From the NCBI GenBank assembly GCA_035461175.1, contig DATHVR010000161.1, forward strand, positions 1 to 30,590: a stretch of DNA of 30,590 nucleotides, written 5' to 3'. Below the pieces are notes generated by a model. That model saw only the letters and a program-made list of their open reading frames with translations, searched no databases and had not been told where the DNA came from. Source of the stretch: DATHVR01 sp035461175. Lineage in GTDB: Bacteria > Actinomycetota > Acidimicrobiia > Spongiisociales > ZC4RG35. Both the position numbers and the translations under genes were made by a program. Below, in pieces: positions 8,622-15,453 of this stretch (its first letter is position 1; each line of letters opens with the position of its first letter).

Positions 8622-8685
8622 AACCTGATCGAGGGCGAGCCGACCCGTGCCCGGACCGGACTCGTTAGTTGGCCGGGACGGCGCG

Positions 8686-8691
8686 TAGACT
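8686..8691 (+). promoter_or_regulatory. -10 box of the 61-residue membrane protein gene
   Basis: TAGACT followed by exactly 7 bases and the ATG at 8699; no Shine-Dalgarno sequence. The same hexamer and spacing occur before the FHA gene. Confidence 0.55.
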
Positions 8692-8698
8692 TGGGGCC

Positions 8699-8884
8699 AT
8701 GTTCGGACCTCTCAACGGAGTGCGGACGGCGCTGGTGATCGCCGCCGGTTTCACCGCCGTGGTGGCGGCGTTCCTCGGCTACTGGACGGTAACCACGGTG
8801 CTCGCTCTCGGGATCGCCATCCACGGCCTGGGCTGGCTCTACCTCTACCGCCAGCACCAGACGGAGTCGGTCAGAAGCCGATGA
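8699..8884 (+). CDS. Small two-helix membrane protein, function unknown
   Basis: A 61-residue protein with two hydrophobic segments (about 9-27 and 29-48) and a polar C-terminal tail rich in Gln, Arg and Ser. I do not recognise a family. The case for a real gene is the TAGACT -10 box exactly 7 bases before the ATG, a membrane-protein-like composition, and the fact that it fills the gap between two well-supported genes. A 10-codon longer reading from 8669 would run through the promoter. Its last 14 bases overlap the 3' end of the convergent phosphomutase gene. Confidence 0.6.
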   Translation: MFGPLNGVRTALVIAAGFTAVVAAFLGYWTVTTVLALGIAIHGLGWLYLYRQHQTESVRSR

Positions 8885-10577
8885 ATCCGGCGGTGGCGGC
8901 GGCGATCTCGTCGGCCACCTCCCGCAGTCGGGCCTCGGCGGTCTCGATGTCGTCGCCCGCCTCGCCGCGCAGATCCACGTAGATCTTCAGCTTCGGCTCG
9001 GTACCGGAGGGTCGAACCAGCACCCGTCCCCTATCCTCCAGCTCGAGAGCGACCAGCGGCGTCGCGGCCAGCCAGCGCGGCCGCTCCCCGGCTCCCGCCC
9101 GGTAGTCAGTCCCGCCCAGGACCGCGTGCCCCGCCAGTTCGCTCGGGAATCGCTCGCCGAGACGGTCCATGGCCGCCATGATCTCTTCGACGCCGGCGCT
9201 TCCCGGCCTGACGATGCTGAGCTGGGTGCTCGCCCACAGACCTACCCGCAGGTACAGGTCGGCCAGCCGGTCACCCACCGTTCGGCCGGACTCGGCCAGG
9301 CTCTGGGCCATGTCCATGAACACGATCGCAGCCGACATCCCGTCCTTGTCGCGCACGACCGGTCCCACCGAGTAACCGAGTGCCTCCTCATATCCGAACA
9401 CGAACCGCCCCACCCCCTGTTCCTCGAGGTCCATGGCGGCGTTGGCGATCCACTTGAAGCCGGTGAGGGTCTGCTCGACGTGCGCTCCATACAGCTCCCC
9501 GACCGCCGACAGCATCGGCGAGGACACGATCGAGTTGACAACGATCGGACGTTCTTCCGATTCCCAGTGCTCCAGGAGCCAGTCGGCCATCAGGACGCCG
9601 ATCTGATTGCCCGTCAGGGGCCTCCACCGGCCATTCTCGGGCAGCACGACCGCCAGCCGGTCGGCGTCGGGGTCGTTGGCGATGACCAGATCGGCTCCGA
9701 GCTCCTCCCCCAGTTCCTTCACCAGGTCCATGGCTCCTGGCTCCTCGGGGTTGGGGAAGGTGACGGTCGGGAAGCTCCCGTCGGGATCGCGCTGAGCTTC
9801 GACCACGTGGAAATCCGGATAGCCGGCGTCGGCGGTCAGGCGGTGCATGATCTCCCAGCCCACGCCGTGAATCGGGGTGTAGGCGACCCGCAACTCGCCT
9901 CCGGCGGTCCGGGTGCGAACCTGGTCGACTTCATCCCGATAGGCGGCGTACATCTCGTCGAGATCGAGCTCCGAGGCCCCCGGGACATCGCCGCCCATTC
10001 CAGCTTCCGTACGGGGCACCTCCGAGGCTGAGCCCACCTGGGCGATGGCCGCCGCGATGGCGGTGTCCACCGGAGGAACGATCTGGGCGCCGTTGTGGTC
10101 GTACACCTTGTAGCCGTTGTCGGCCGGGGGGTTGTGACTGGCCGTGACCACCACGGCGGCGCCCGCCCCCAGCCGTCGAGCGGCGTAAGCAACCATCGGG
10201 GTGGGAACCGGCGTGTTGAAAAAGGCCACCTCATGTCCGGCGGCGACCAGGACCCCCACCGTGTCCTCGGCGAACTGCCGCGACGAGGAGCGGCCGTCAA
10301 AACCGACCACGACCGGCCCCGAGCGGTTCTCCCGCAGGAACGCCGACACCCCGGCGGTAGTGCGGATCACGACCGCCCGGTTCATGCGGTTGGAGCCGGC
10401 CTCCACCGCACCCCTGATCCCGGCGGTGCCGAACTCGAGGACCCCGTTCATCCGCTCGCCGAGGTCGTCCCAGCTCTCCTCATCGAGCAGGGATTCCAGC
10501 TCCCGGCGGGTGGCCGGATCCGGATCGCCCTCGATCCAGGCGCGGGTTCGTCGGATCAGGTCCGTGTGATCACTCAT
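8871..10577 (-). CDS. Phosphoglucomutase/phosphomannomutase (alpha-D-phosphohexomutase)
   Basis: A 568-residue phosphohexomutase that interconverts hexose 1- and 6-phosphates through a phosphoserine. Domain signatures in order: EFGTAGIRG (48-56), phosphoserine loop TASHNP with Ser147, metal-binding NDPDADR with Asp302, Asp304 and Asp306, sugar-binding GYEEALG, and the phosphate-binding VRPSGTEPK near the C-terminus. The N-terminal helical extension and length place it with the PgcA/PGM2-like branch rather than the shorter ManB or GlmM. With galE nearby it can supply glucose 1-phosphate for UDP-sugars. The start at 10577 is supported by a TACCGT box 7 bases upstream; an extension to 10703 would run over the divergent PEBP gene. 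Confidence 0.9.
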   Translation of the reverse strand: MSDHTDLIRRTRAWIEGDPDPATRRELESLLDEESWDDLGERMNGVLEFGTAGIRGAVEAGSNRMNRAVVIRTTAGVSAFLRENRSGPVVVGFDGRSSSRQFAEDTVGVLVAAGHEVAFFNTPVPTPMVAYAARRLGAGAAVVVTASHNPPADNGYKVYDHNGAQIVPPVDTAIAAAIAQVGSASEVPRTEAGMGGDVPGASELDLDEMYAAYRDEVDQVRTRTAGGELRVAYTPIHGVGWEIMHRLTADAGYPDFHVVEAQRDPDGSFPTVTFPNPEEPGAMDLVKELGEELGADLVIANDPDADRLAVVLPENGRWRPLTGNQIGVLMADWLLEHWESEERPIVVNSIVSSPMLSAVGELYGAHVEQTLTGFKWIANAAMDLEEQGVGRFVFGYEEALGYSVGPVVRDKDGMSAAIVFMDMAQSLAESGRTVGDRLADLYLRVGLWASTQLSIVRPGSAGVEEIMAAMDRLGERFPSELAGHAVLGGTDYRAGAGERPRWLAATPLVALELEDRGRVLVRPSGTEPKLKIYVDLRGEAGDDIETAEARLREVADEIAAATAGFIGF

Positions 10578-10584
10578 GTCGAGC

Positions 10585-10612
10585 ACGGTATCCAAACCGA
10601 CATCGGTATGGT
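10585..10612. promoter_or_regulatory. Overlapping divergent promoters of the phosphomutase and PEBP genes
   Basis: On the minus strand TACCGT (10585-10590) lies 7 bases before the phosphomutase ATG at 10577. On the plus strand TATGGT (10607-10612) lies 7 bases before the PEBP ATG at 10620. The two -10 boxes are only 16 bp apart, so each polymerase footprint would cover the other's -10 region and the two promoters probably exclude each other. Confidence 0.55.
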
Positions 10613-10619
10613 CGGAGGC

Positions 10620-11240
10620 ATGCGACTGACGAGCCCCAACCTCGAACACGGGGAGCCCTTCCCCGCCACCAACGCCTTCGCGGTCCCCGACCCGGACGAG
10701 CACATCCGCTACGCCGCCAACCGCAACCCGGCGCTGCGATGGGACGAGGTCCCCGACGGGACCCGCTCCTTCGTTCTCGTGCTGGTCGACGAGGACGTGC
10801 CCTCCGTTGGCGACGACGTGAACCAGGAAGACAGGACGGTTCCGGCCGACCTACCCCGGGTGGATTTCGTCCACTGGGTCCTCGTCGACATCCCGGGTGA
10901 CGTCCGCTCTCTCGAGGAAGGCGCCTACTCCGAGGGCGTGACCTCCGGTGGCAAGCCCGGCCTCGACGCCACTATGCGCGAGGGCATCAACGACTACACC
11001 GGCTGGTTCGAGGGTGATCCCGAGATGGGCGGAACGTACAAGGGCTACGACGGGCCCTGCCCGCCCTGGAACGACAGCATCATCCACCACTACGTGTTCA
11101 CCCTCTACGCCCTCGATCTCGAGCGCACCCGGGTGGAAGGCGACTTCACCGCCGACGATGTTCGCCGCGCCATCGACGGTCACGTGCTGGCCGACGCCTC
11201 CCTGATGGGGACTTACACCCTCAACCCCGACCTCATCTAA
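10620..11240 (+). CDS. PEBP family protein (YbhB/YbcL-like)
   Basis: A 206-residue phosphatidylethanolamine-binding-protein-family member. Recognisable stretches are NPALRWDEVPDGTRSFVLVLVDED, the ligand-pocket segment VDFVHWVLVDIP, and YKGYDGPCPPWNDSIIHHYVFTLYALD near residues 138-164. The bacterial proteins are usually cytoplasmic; this one lacks a signal peptide. The biochemical role of the bacterial family is poorly defined. The ATG at 10620 is preferred over the one at 10608 because TATGGT lies exactly 7 bases upstream; the apparent GGAGG is only 1 base from the ATG and unlikely to act as a Shine-Dalgarno sequence. The gene ends in front of a perfect hairpin. Confidence 0.85.
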   Translation: MRLTSPNLEHGEPFPATNAFAVPDPDEHIRYAANRNPALRWDEVPDGTRSFVLVLVDEDVPSVGDDVNQEDRTVPADLPRVDFVHWVLVDIPGDVRSLEEGAYSEGVTSGGKPGLDATMREGINDYTGWFEGDPEMGGTYKGYDGPCPPWNDSIIHHYVFTLYALDLERTRVEGDFTADDVRRAIDGHVLADASLMGTYTLNPDLI

Positions 11241-11255
11241 CGCGTTCTCGAGACA

Positions 11256-11280
11256 CTTTTGTACCGAGGCGGTACAAAAG
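11256..11280. terminator. Bidirectional hairpin terminator between the PEBP gene and galE
   Basis: A perfect inverted repeat with 11-bp arms (CTTTTGTACCG / CGGTACAAAAG) and a 3-base loop, placed between two convergent stop codons (11240 and 11302). The T-rich outer arms give a short U-run in either direction, so it probably ends transcription from both sides. Confidence 0.75.
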
Positions 11281-11301
11281 AACCTCAGGTTCGGCGTCTT
11301 A

Positions 11302-12309
11302 TCAGCCGGCGTAGTCGGAGCGCTGCCAGCGCCACATGTCGGCGCACATGTCTTCCAGGCTGAAGCGGGCCTTCCATCCCAGTTCGTCAGCGATCTTGTC
11401 GACCGAGGCGTAGGTTTCGGCCACGTCGCCGGGGCGCCGGTCAACCACCTGGTAGGGGACTGGGGCGCCGGTGGCGGTCTCGAAGGCGGCGACCAGTTCC
11501 AGGACTGACGTCCCCACTCCGGTGCCGAGGTTGTAGACGAAGTACGCACCCGGTTCGACGAGAGAGTTCAGGGTCAGGGCGTGGCCCTCGGCCAGGTCGA
11601 CGACGTGGATGTAGTCCCGTACTCCCGTCCCGTCGCTGGTCGGATAATCGTCACCGTATATCGCGACCCGGTCCAGACGGCCGGCGGCGACCTGGGCCAC
11701 CATGGGCATGAGATTGTTGGGCTCGCCCTCCGGGTCCTCGCCGATGAGGCCACTGGGATGGGCTCCGACCGGGTTGAAGTAGCGCAGCAATCCGACCGAC
11801 CACCGTGGATCCGACCGATGGAGGTCGGTCAACACCTGTTCCATCATGATCTTGGTCCACCCGTAAGGATTGGTGGCAACACCCTTGGGCAAGTCCTCGG
11901 TCACCGGGACCACCTCTGGATCGCCGTAGACGGTGGCCGAGGAGGAGAACAACACCGCCCGAACGCCGGTGCGCTCCATCGCCTTGAGGAGGGAGATCGT
12001 GCCTCCGACGTTGTTGTCGTAGTAGGCGAGCGGATTCTCCACCGATTCCCCCACCGCCTTGAGGGCGGCGCAATGGATGACGGCATCGAAATCCCCCTCG
12101 TCGAGGATCCTCACCAGTGCCTCCTCGTCCCGGACATCGACCTCGTGGACGAGGGGCGTGGATCCGATGATTCGACCGATCCGGTCCGGAACGTCCCGCT
12201 TGGCATTGACGAAGGTGTCGACGATGACCGGGGTGTGGCCTGCTTCGGCCAGGGACACGCACACGTGACTTCCGACGAACCCGGCACCCCCGGTGACGAT
12301 GACCTGCAT
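11302..12309 (-). CDS. galE: UDP-glucose 4-epimerase
   Basis: A 335-residue extended short-chain dehydrogenase that interconverts UDP-glucose and UDP-galactose with bound NAD. The N-terminal Rossmann motif is VTGGAGFVGSH (5-15). The Ser-rich strand SSSATVYGDPEVVPVTED (122-139) leads to the catalytic pair Tyr149 and Lys153 in PYGWTK. NPVGAHPSGLIGEDP and RDYIHVVDLAEGH are typical of GalE. Length and motifs are complete. The ATG at 12309 is supported by TAGGAT 7 bases upstream; an upstream reading to 12387 would overlap the kinase gene. It works with the phosphohexomutase to supply nucleotide sugars for surface polymers. Confidence 0.95.
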   Translation of the reverse strand: MQVIVTGGAGFVGSHVCVSLAEAGHTPVIVDTFVNAKRDVPDRIGRIIGSTPLVHEVDVRDEEALVRILDEGDFDAVIHCAALKAVGESVENPLAYYDNNVGGTISLLKAMERTGVRAVLFSSSATVYGDPEVVPVTEDLPKGVATNPYGWTKIMMEQVLTDLHRSDPRWSVGLLRYFNPVGAHPSGLIGEDPEGEPNNLMPMVAQVAAGRLDRVAIYGDDYPTSDGTGVRDYIHVVDLAEGHALTLNSLVEPGAYFVYNLGTGVGTSVLELVAAFETATGAPVPYQVVDRRPGDVAETYASVDKIADELGWKARFSLEDMCADMWRWQRSDYAG

Positions 12310-12316
12310 CGGGACG

Positions 12317-12322
12317 ATCCTA
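12317..12322 (-). promoter_or_regulatory. -10 box of galE
   Basis: TAGGAT on the minus strand, 7 bases before the galE ATG at 12309. It sits just behind the TAG stop of the upstream kinase gene, so galE can be transcribed separately from the kinase. Confidence 0.55.
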
Positions 12323-12326
12323 CGAC

Positions 12327-13769
12327 CTAAGAGGAGAGAATCCGCAAACCCGCGGTGGCAGGAAGGGTCAGTCGGAAAGTGGCCCACTTCCCCTCGTGGC
12401 GGTAGTCGAGGTCACCTCCCATCAGCCGGGCCAGGCGACGCGCCACGTTGAGTCCCAGCCCCACCGAGCCCTTCTTCACCGGGACCCCGTCCGCCCGCTG
12501 GTAGGGCTCGAAGATCCGCTCGATGTGTTCTGGTGGGACCCCGTCACCGTCGTCGGACACGCACACCTCGACCGACTCACCCTGGAGGGCGGCCGACACT
12601 CGCACGCTTGTCCCCCCGTGGCGTTCGGCGTTGCTGAGCAGGTTGCGGATGATCTGCTTGAACCGCTGGGGATCCACCCAGGCGACCAGCGGCGTCGGGG
12701 GAAGCTCCCAGACGATCGATCCGTAGGTGGGAACCAGCTCCTCGAGCTGGGGAACGATGTCGACGGCCTCCGGGATCACGGCTACCTCCCCGATGTCGGA
12801 ACGGACGGCCACCAACAGGTCCTCCACCAGCGACGTCATATCGGCAGCCTGATGGGCGATGAGTGTGATCAGGTCGTGACGCTCGCCGTCCTCGAACTCG
12901 TCGAACCGATCACGCAGTTCCTCGGCCAGCCCCATCACGCCGGTGAGTGGATTGCGGAGCTCATGGGAAACGGTGGCCACGAACACATCCTTGGCGGTCA
13001 GGAGCTCCTCCAGGCGTCGTTGCGTCTTCTTGACCTGGGAAAGGTCGCGGGCAATGGCCGCGAGGTAGATTCCCTGGTCCTGGCCTCGATGAACGGTGAC
13101 GACGGCCCACAGCGGACACTCCCGACCCACCCGATCGGTGAGGGTCACCTCCCCCGACCACCCCCGCTCCCCCACCGCTTTCACCGCCTGCTCCCAGGCC
13201 AGCCCGGGAACGACCCGGTCGAATTCCGGTCGAGAGTGCAGCTCATCCTCGCTCATTCCGAGGAAGCTCCGGGCCGCTCCGTTGGCGAAGCGGAGCCGGC
13301 CGTCGCTGTCGAACACGGTCACGAGATCGGCGGTGGTCTCGAGGACCCCGGCCAGGATGGCCGAGGAGTTGGCGGCCCGTACCTCGGCCGTGATGTCGGT
13401 GAGCACCCCCTCATAGAAACGCACCGATCCGTCGTCGTCGTAGATGGCCCGGGCCGTGTCGCGAACCCACACCAGGGTGCCGTCACGCCGCCGCAGTCGG
13501 GCCTGGAAGTCGCGCACCACCCCGCTGGCCTCGATCGCCTCTTTCCACTCGCGGCGGGCGAGCGGGTCTACGTGGGAGTAGGCGGCGGCGTTGTCGCGGG
13601 CGATCAACTCCTTCACTGAGGGGTAACCGAGCAGGTCGGCGGTGGCCGCATTGGCGGCCAGAATCTCACCCTCCGCAGTGGTGCGGTACAGAGCAGCGGG
13701 GAGTCGATCGAACAGATCGTCGATCTCGCCGAGACGCTGGGAAACATGCATCGTGTTCCATATCGGCAC
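12327..13769 (-). CDS. Soluble PAS-domain sensor histidine kinase
   Basis: About 480 residues with no membrane segment. Two PAS domains (about 14-130 and 138-248) are followed by a HisKA dimerisation domain with the phospho-acceptor His269 in VSHELRNP and a HATPase domain: N-box with Asn380 in RNLLSNAERHGG, G1 DDGDGVP, F-box FEPYQRAD, G2 GSVGLGLNVARRLA. It should autophosphorylate in response to a cytoplasmic signal, but no response regulator is encoded nearby, so it is an orphan. The GTG at 13769 is the first start; an ATG six codons later (13751) is equally possible and neither has a good Shine-Dalgarno or -10 box. It lies just downstream of the aconitase-X genes on the same strand. Confidence 0.88.
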   Translation of the reverse strand: MPIWNTMHVSQRLGEIDDLFDRLPAALYRTTAEGEILAANAATADLLGYPSVKELIARDNAAAYSHVDPLARREWKEAIEASGVVRDFQARLRRRDGTLVWVRDTARAIYDDDGSVRFYEGVLTDITAEVRAANSSAILAGVLETTADLVTVFDSDGRLRFANGAARSFLGMSEDELHSRPEFDRVVPGLAWEQAVKAVGERGWSGEVTLTDRVGRECPLWAVVTVHRGQDQGIYLAAIARDLSQVKKTQRRLEELLTAKDVFVATVSHELRNPLTGVMGLAEELRDRFDEFEDGERHDLITLIAHQAADMTSLVEDLLVAVRSDIGEVAVIPEAVDIVPQLEELVPTYGSIVWELPPTPLVAWVDPQRFKQIIRNLLSNAERHGGTSVRVSAALQGESVEVCVSDDGDGVPPEHIERIFEPYQRADGVPVKKGSVGLGLNVARRLARLMGGDLDYRHEGKWATFRLTLPATAGLRILSS

Positions 13770-13783
13770 TTTTCGCCCGAAAA
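13770..13783. repeat. 14-bp inverted repeat next to the kinase start
   Basis: TTTTCG-CC-CGAAAA is a perfect 6-bp-arm inverted repeat directly upstream of the kinase GTG and 10 bp downstream of the aconitase-X small-subunit stop. A 2-base loop is tight for an RNA hairpin, so an operator for a dimeric protein is the more likely use. Confidence 0.4.
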
Positions 13784-13793
13784 CTGAACAGAG

Positions 13794-14210
13794 TCACTCG
13801 ATTTCCACCCACCCCCCGGCATCCAGGCGGGCCAGTTGGCCGGATCGGGGCGCCGGCTCCCACTCTCCGACTCGCTCGACTACCGGGGTGCGCTTTCCGT
13901 ACAACTCGTCGGCGACCACGGCACCGAGGACGAGGATCGGATCGGCCGATTCCAGAATCAGGGCGGCGGGACCGGTCCCCGAGCGGATCATCTCGGCCAG
14001 GACCGAGGAGGCCGAGGAAGAACCCCGCCCGTGCGCGAGGACGAGGATCCTGGCCGACACCGTCTCGCCATTCTGGGGGTGGCCGCTCTCCACGATTCGA
14101 CCGGACTCGGGATCGACCCCACCCCAGAATGAGATCGGCTCCTCCAGCACCAGTACCCGGCCTGCCGCCGTTCCTTCCACCAGAGACCGGACCGGAAACC
14201 GCCCCCTCAT
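13794..14210 (-). CDS. Aconitase X swivel-domain (small) subunit, DUF126
   Basis: 138 residues matching the small, swivelling subunit of two-subunit aconitase X. The active-site loop AHGRGSSSAS (about 59-68) contains the conserved Ser pair, and PAALILESADPILVLGAVVADELYGKRTPVV (81-111) is the usual C-terminal half. It pairs with the DUF521 large subunit encoded immediately upstream; the start codon overlaps the large-subunit stop by four bases (ATGA), so the two are translationally coupled at equal ratio. Known bacterial heterodimers dehydrate cis-3-hydroxy-L-proline and archaeal ones dehydrate mevalonate 5-phosphate. The substrate here is not fixed by the sequence. Confidence 0.85.
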   Translation of the reverse strand: MRGRFPVRSLVEGTAAGRVLVLEEPISFWGGVDPESGRIVESGHPQNGETVSARILVLAHGRGSSSASSVLAEMIRSGTGPAALILESADPILVLGAVVADELYGKRTPVVERVGEWEPAPRSGQLARLDAGGWVEIE

Positions 14211-15421
14211 CGCTTGGCCCGCTTTGCCAGGGCGGCATCCACGCACTCGCCCACCGACCCGAACACCACCTCGACGCCGAGGTTGGTGGGGGCGTAGTAC
14301 GCCCATTTGACCGAGTCGGTCATAACCACACGCAGCGACGGATCCAGGATGGGGGTTATGTAGGTACAGGTGTCGGTGACCACCGTCACCCTGGACGCCG
14401 ACAGTCGGGCGAGAGCCGCTTCTCCTAATCGGTCCAGCACCTCCCGGCTGGTGTTGACGTAGAACGGCACCCGGGACTGTCGCCCCTTGAACATATCGCC
14501 CAGTCGCTGCATCTGATCGAGCGAGTAATGCGGGGTACCCAGTGCGATCGCATCCACCCCGGATGCAGAGGTGGTGTTGAGACTACGGCGAGCTTGCTCG
14601 AGCGTGGCGGCGTCGACTTGCACGACGGGCGTGGCCGGGTCGGGCCTCAACGACGCCGCCTCAGGAGTCAGCCCTTCGGCGTGGAAAAGCCCCACGGCGC
14701 CCGAGGAGGCGGCGGCCGCCCCGAGCGCCTTGAGCTGATCCTCGCTGGTGGAGGCGGGCAACCCCCGCAGCCACGCCACCCGGTTGTCGGCGATCCTTCC
14801 CACGACATATCCCGCCAGGGCATAACCGACCTCGTCTGCGAAACAGTCCCGCACAACACCGAAGTCGAGCACCAGCCGGGGTCGGCGGCCATCGTCGAGA
14901 TGCAGTCCGACGGCGGGCGCCCGGCCCGTGACGGCGGCACATATGTCGATGAAGTCGCCGTAGCGCTCGGTACGAGCCCCCAGCACCGAGTTGGCGAAGA
15001 CGATGGCGTTGGATTCGGCCCAGGCGATCTGTTCACCCATTCCCGGCCGCACCTCGCTCTGATAAGGGGCGCACGTCCAGGTGGCCCGACAGCCCATGGC
15101 CACATACAGGTCCATCAGCTCGCGGGCCGGGGCGGGGTCCCGCATCCGCACCAGCTCAGGATGGAGCAGGTCGAGCGACCCGACATTGAGAGTGGTCGGG
15201 ACCCGGACCCGCGCTCCTCCCTGGTTGAGTCGGCGAGCAAAATCGAGGCCCGCCTGACCGTGATAGAGACAACCGTCGACGTGGGCACCGGTGATGTCGA
15301 GCAACCTCCCCGCCCCCATCCCCTCGGCCACCCTCACCAGGACCCGCATAGCCAGGGCCGACCCCGGACCTGCCGCTCCCGCCAGCGTGGCCCGATCGGA
15401 CGAGTTGAGTTGCAACGGCAT
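14207..15421 (-). CDS. Aconitase X catalytic (large) subunit, DUF521
   Basis: 404 residues of the aconitase-X catalytic subunit, an iron-sulfur dehydratase. Family stretches include RVAEGMGAGRLLDITGAHVDGC (30-51), RVPTTLNVGSLDL (73-85), WAESNAIVFANSVLGART (134-151) and TDTCTYITPI (349-358). Cys111, Cys117 and Cys352 are candidate cluster ligands. In AIALGTPHYS (291-300) the residue before PHYS is Thr296, where I recall Cys in some relatives, so cluster type or coordination may differ; this needs an alignment. No proline racemase or ketimine reductase gene is nearby to confirm hydroxyproline breakdown. The start at 15421 has CACAAT 6 bases upstream; the 14-codon longer reading would run into the divergent GMC gene. 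Confidence 0.85.
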   Translation of the reverse strand: MPLQLNSSDRATLAGAAGPGSALAMRVLVRVAEGMGAGRLLDITGAHVDGCLYHGQAGLDFARRLNQGGARVRVPTTLNVGSLDLLHPELVRMRDPAPARELMDLYVAMGCRATWTCAPYQSEVRPGMGEQIAWAESNAIVFANSVLGARTERYGDFIDICAAVTGRAPAVGLHLDDGRRPRLVLDFGVVRDCFADEVGYALAGYVVGRIADNRVAWLRGLPASTSEDQLKALGAAAASSGAVGLFHAEGLTPEAASLRPDPATPVVQVDAATLEQARRSLNTTSASGVDAIALGTPHYSLDQMQRLGDMFKGRQSRVPFYVNTSREVLDRLGEAALARLSASRVTVVTDTCTYITPILDPSLRVVMTDSVKWAYYAPTNLGVEVVFGSVGECVDAALAKRAKR

Positions 15422-15427
15422 CCGCCG

Positions 15428-15447
15428 ATTGTGGCGTCGTATACCCT
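15428..15447. promoter_or_regulatory. Divergent -10 boxes between the aconitase X and GMC genes
   Basis: Only 32 bp separate the two start codons. Minus strand: CACAAT (15428-15433), 6 bases before the ATG at 15421. Plus strand: TACCCT (15442-15447), 6 bases before the GTG at 15454. The two promoters must overlap, which suggests mutually exclusive or co-regulated use. Confidence 0.45.
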
Positions 15448-15453
15448 CCCAGC

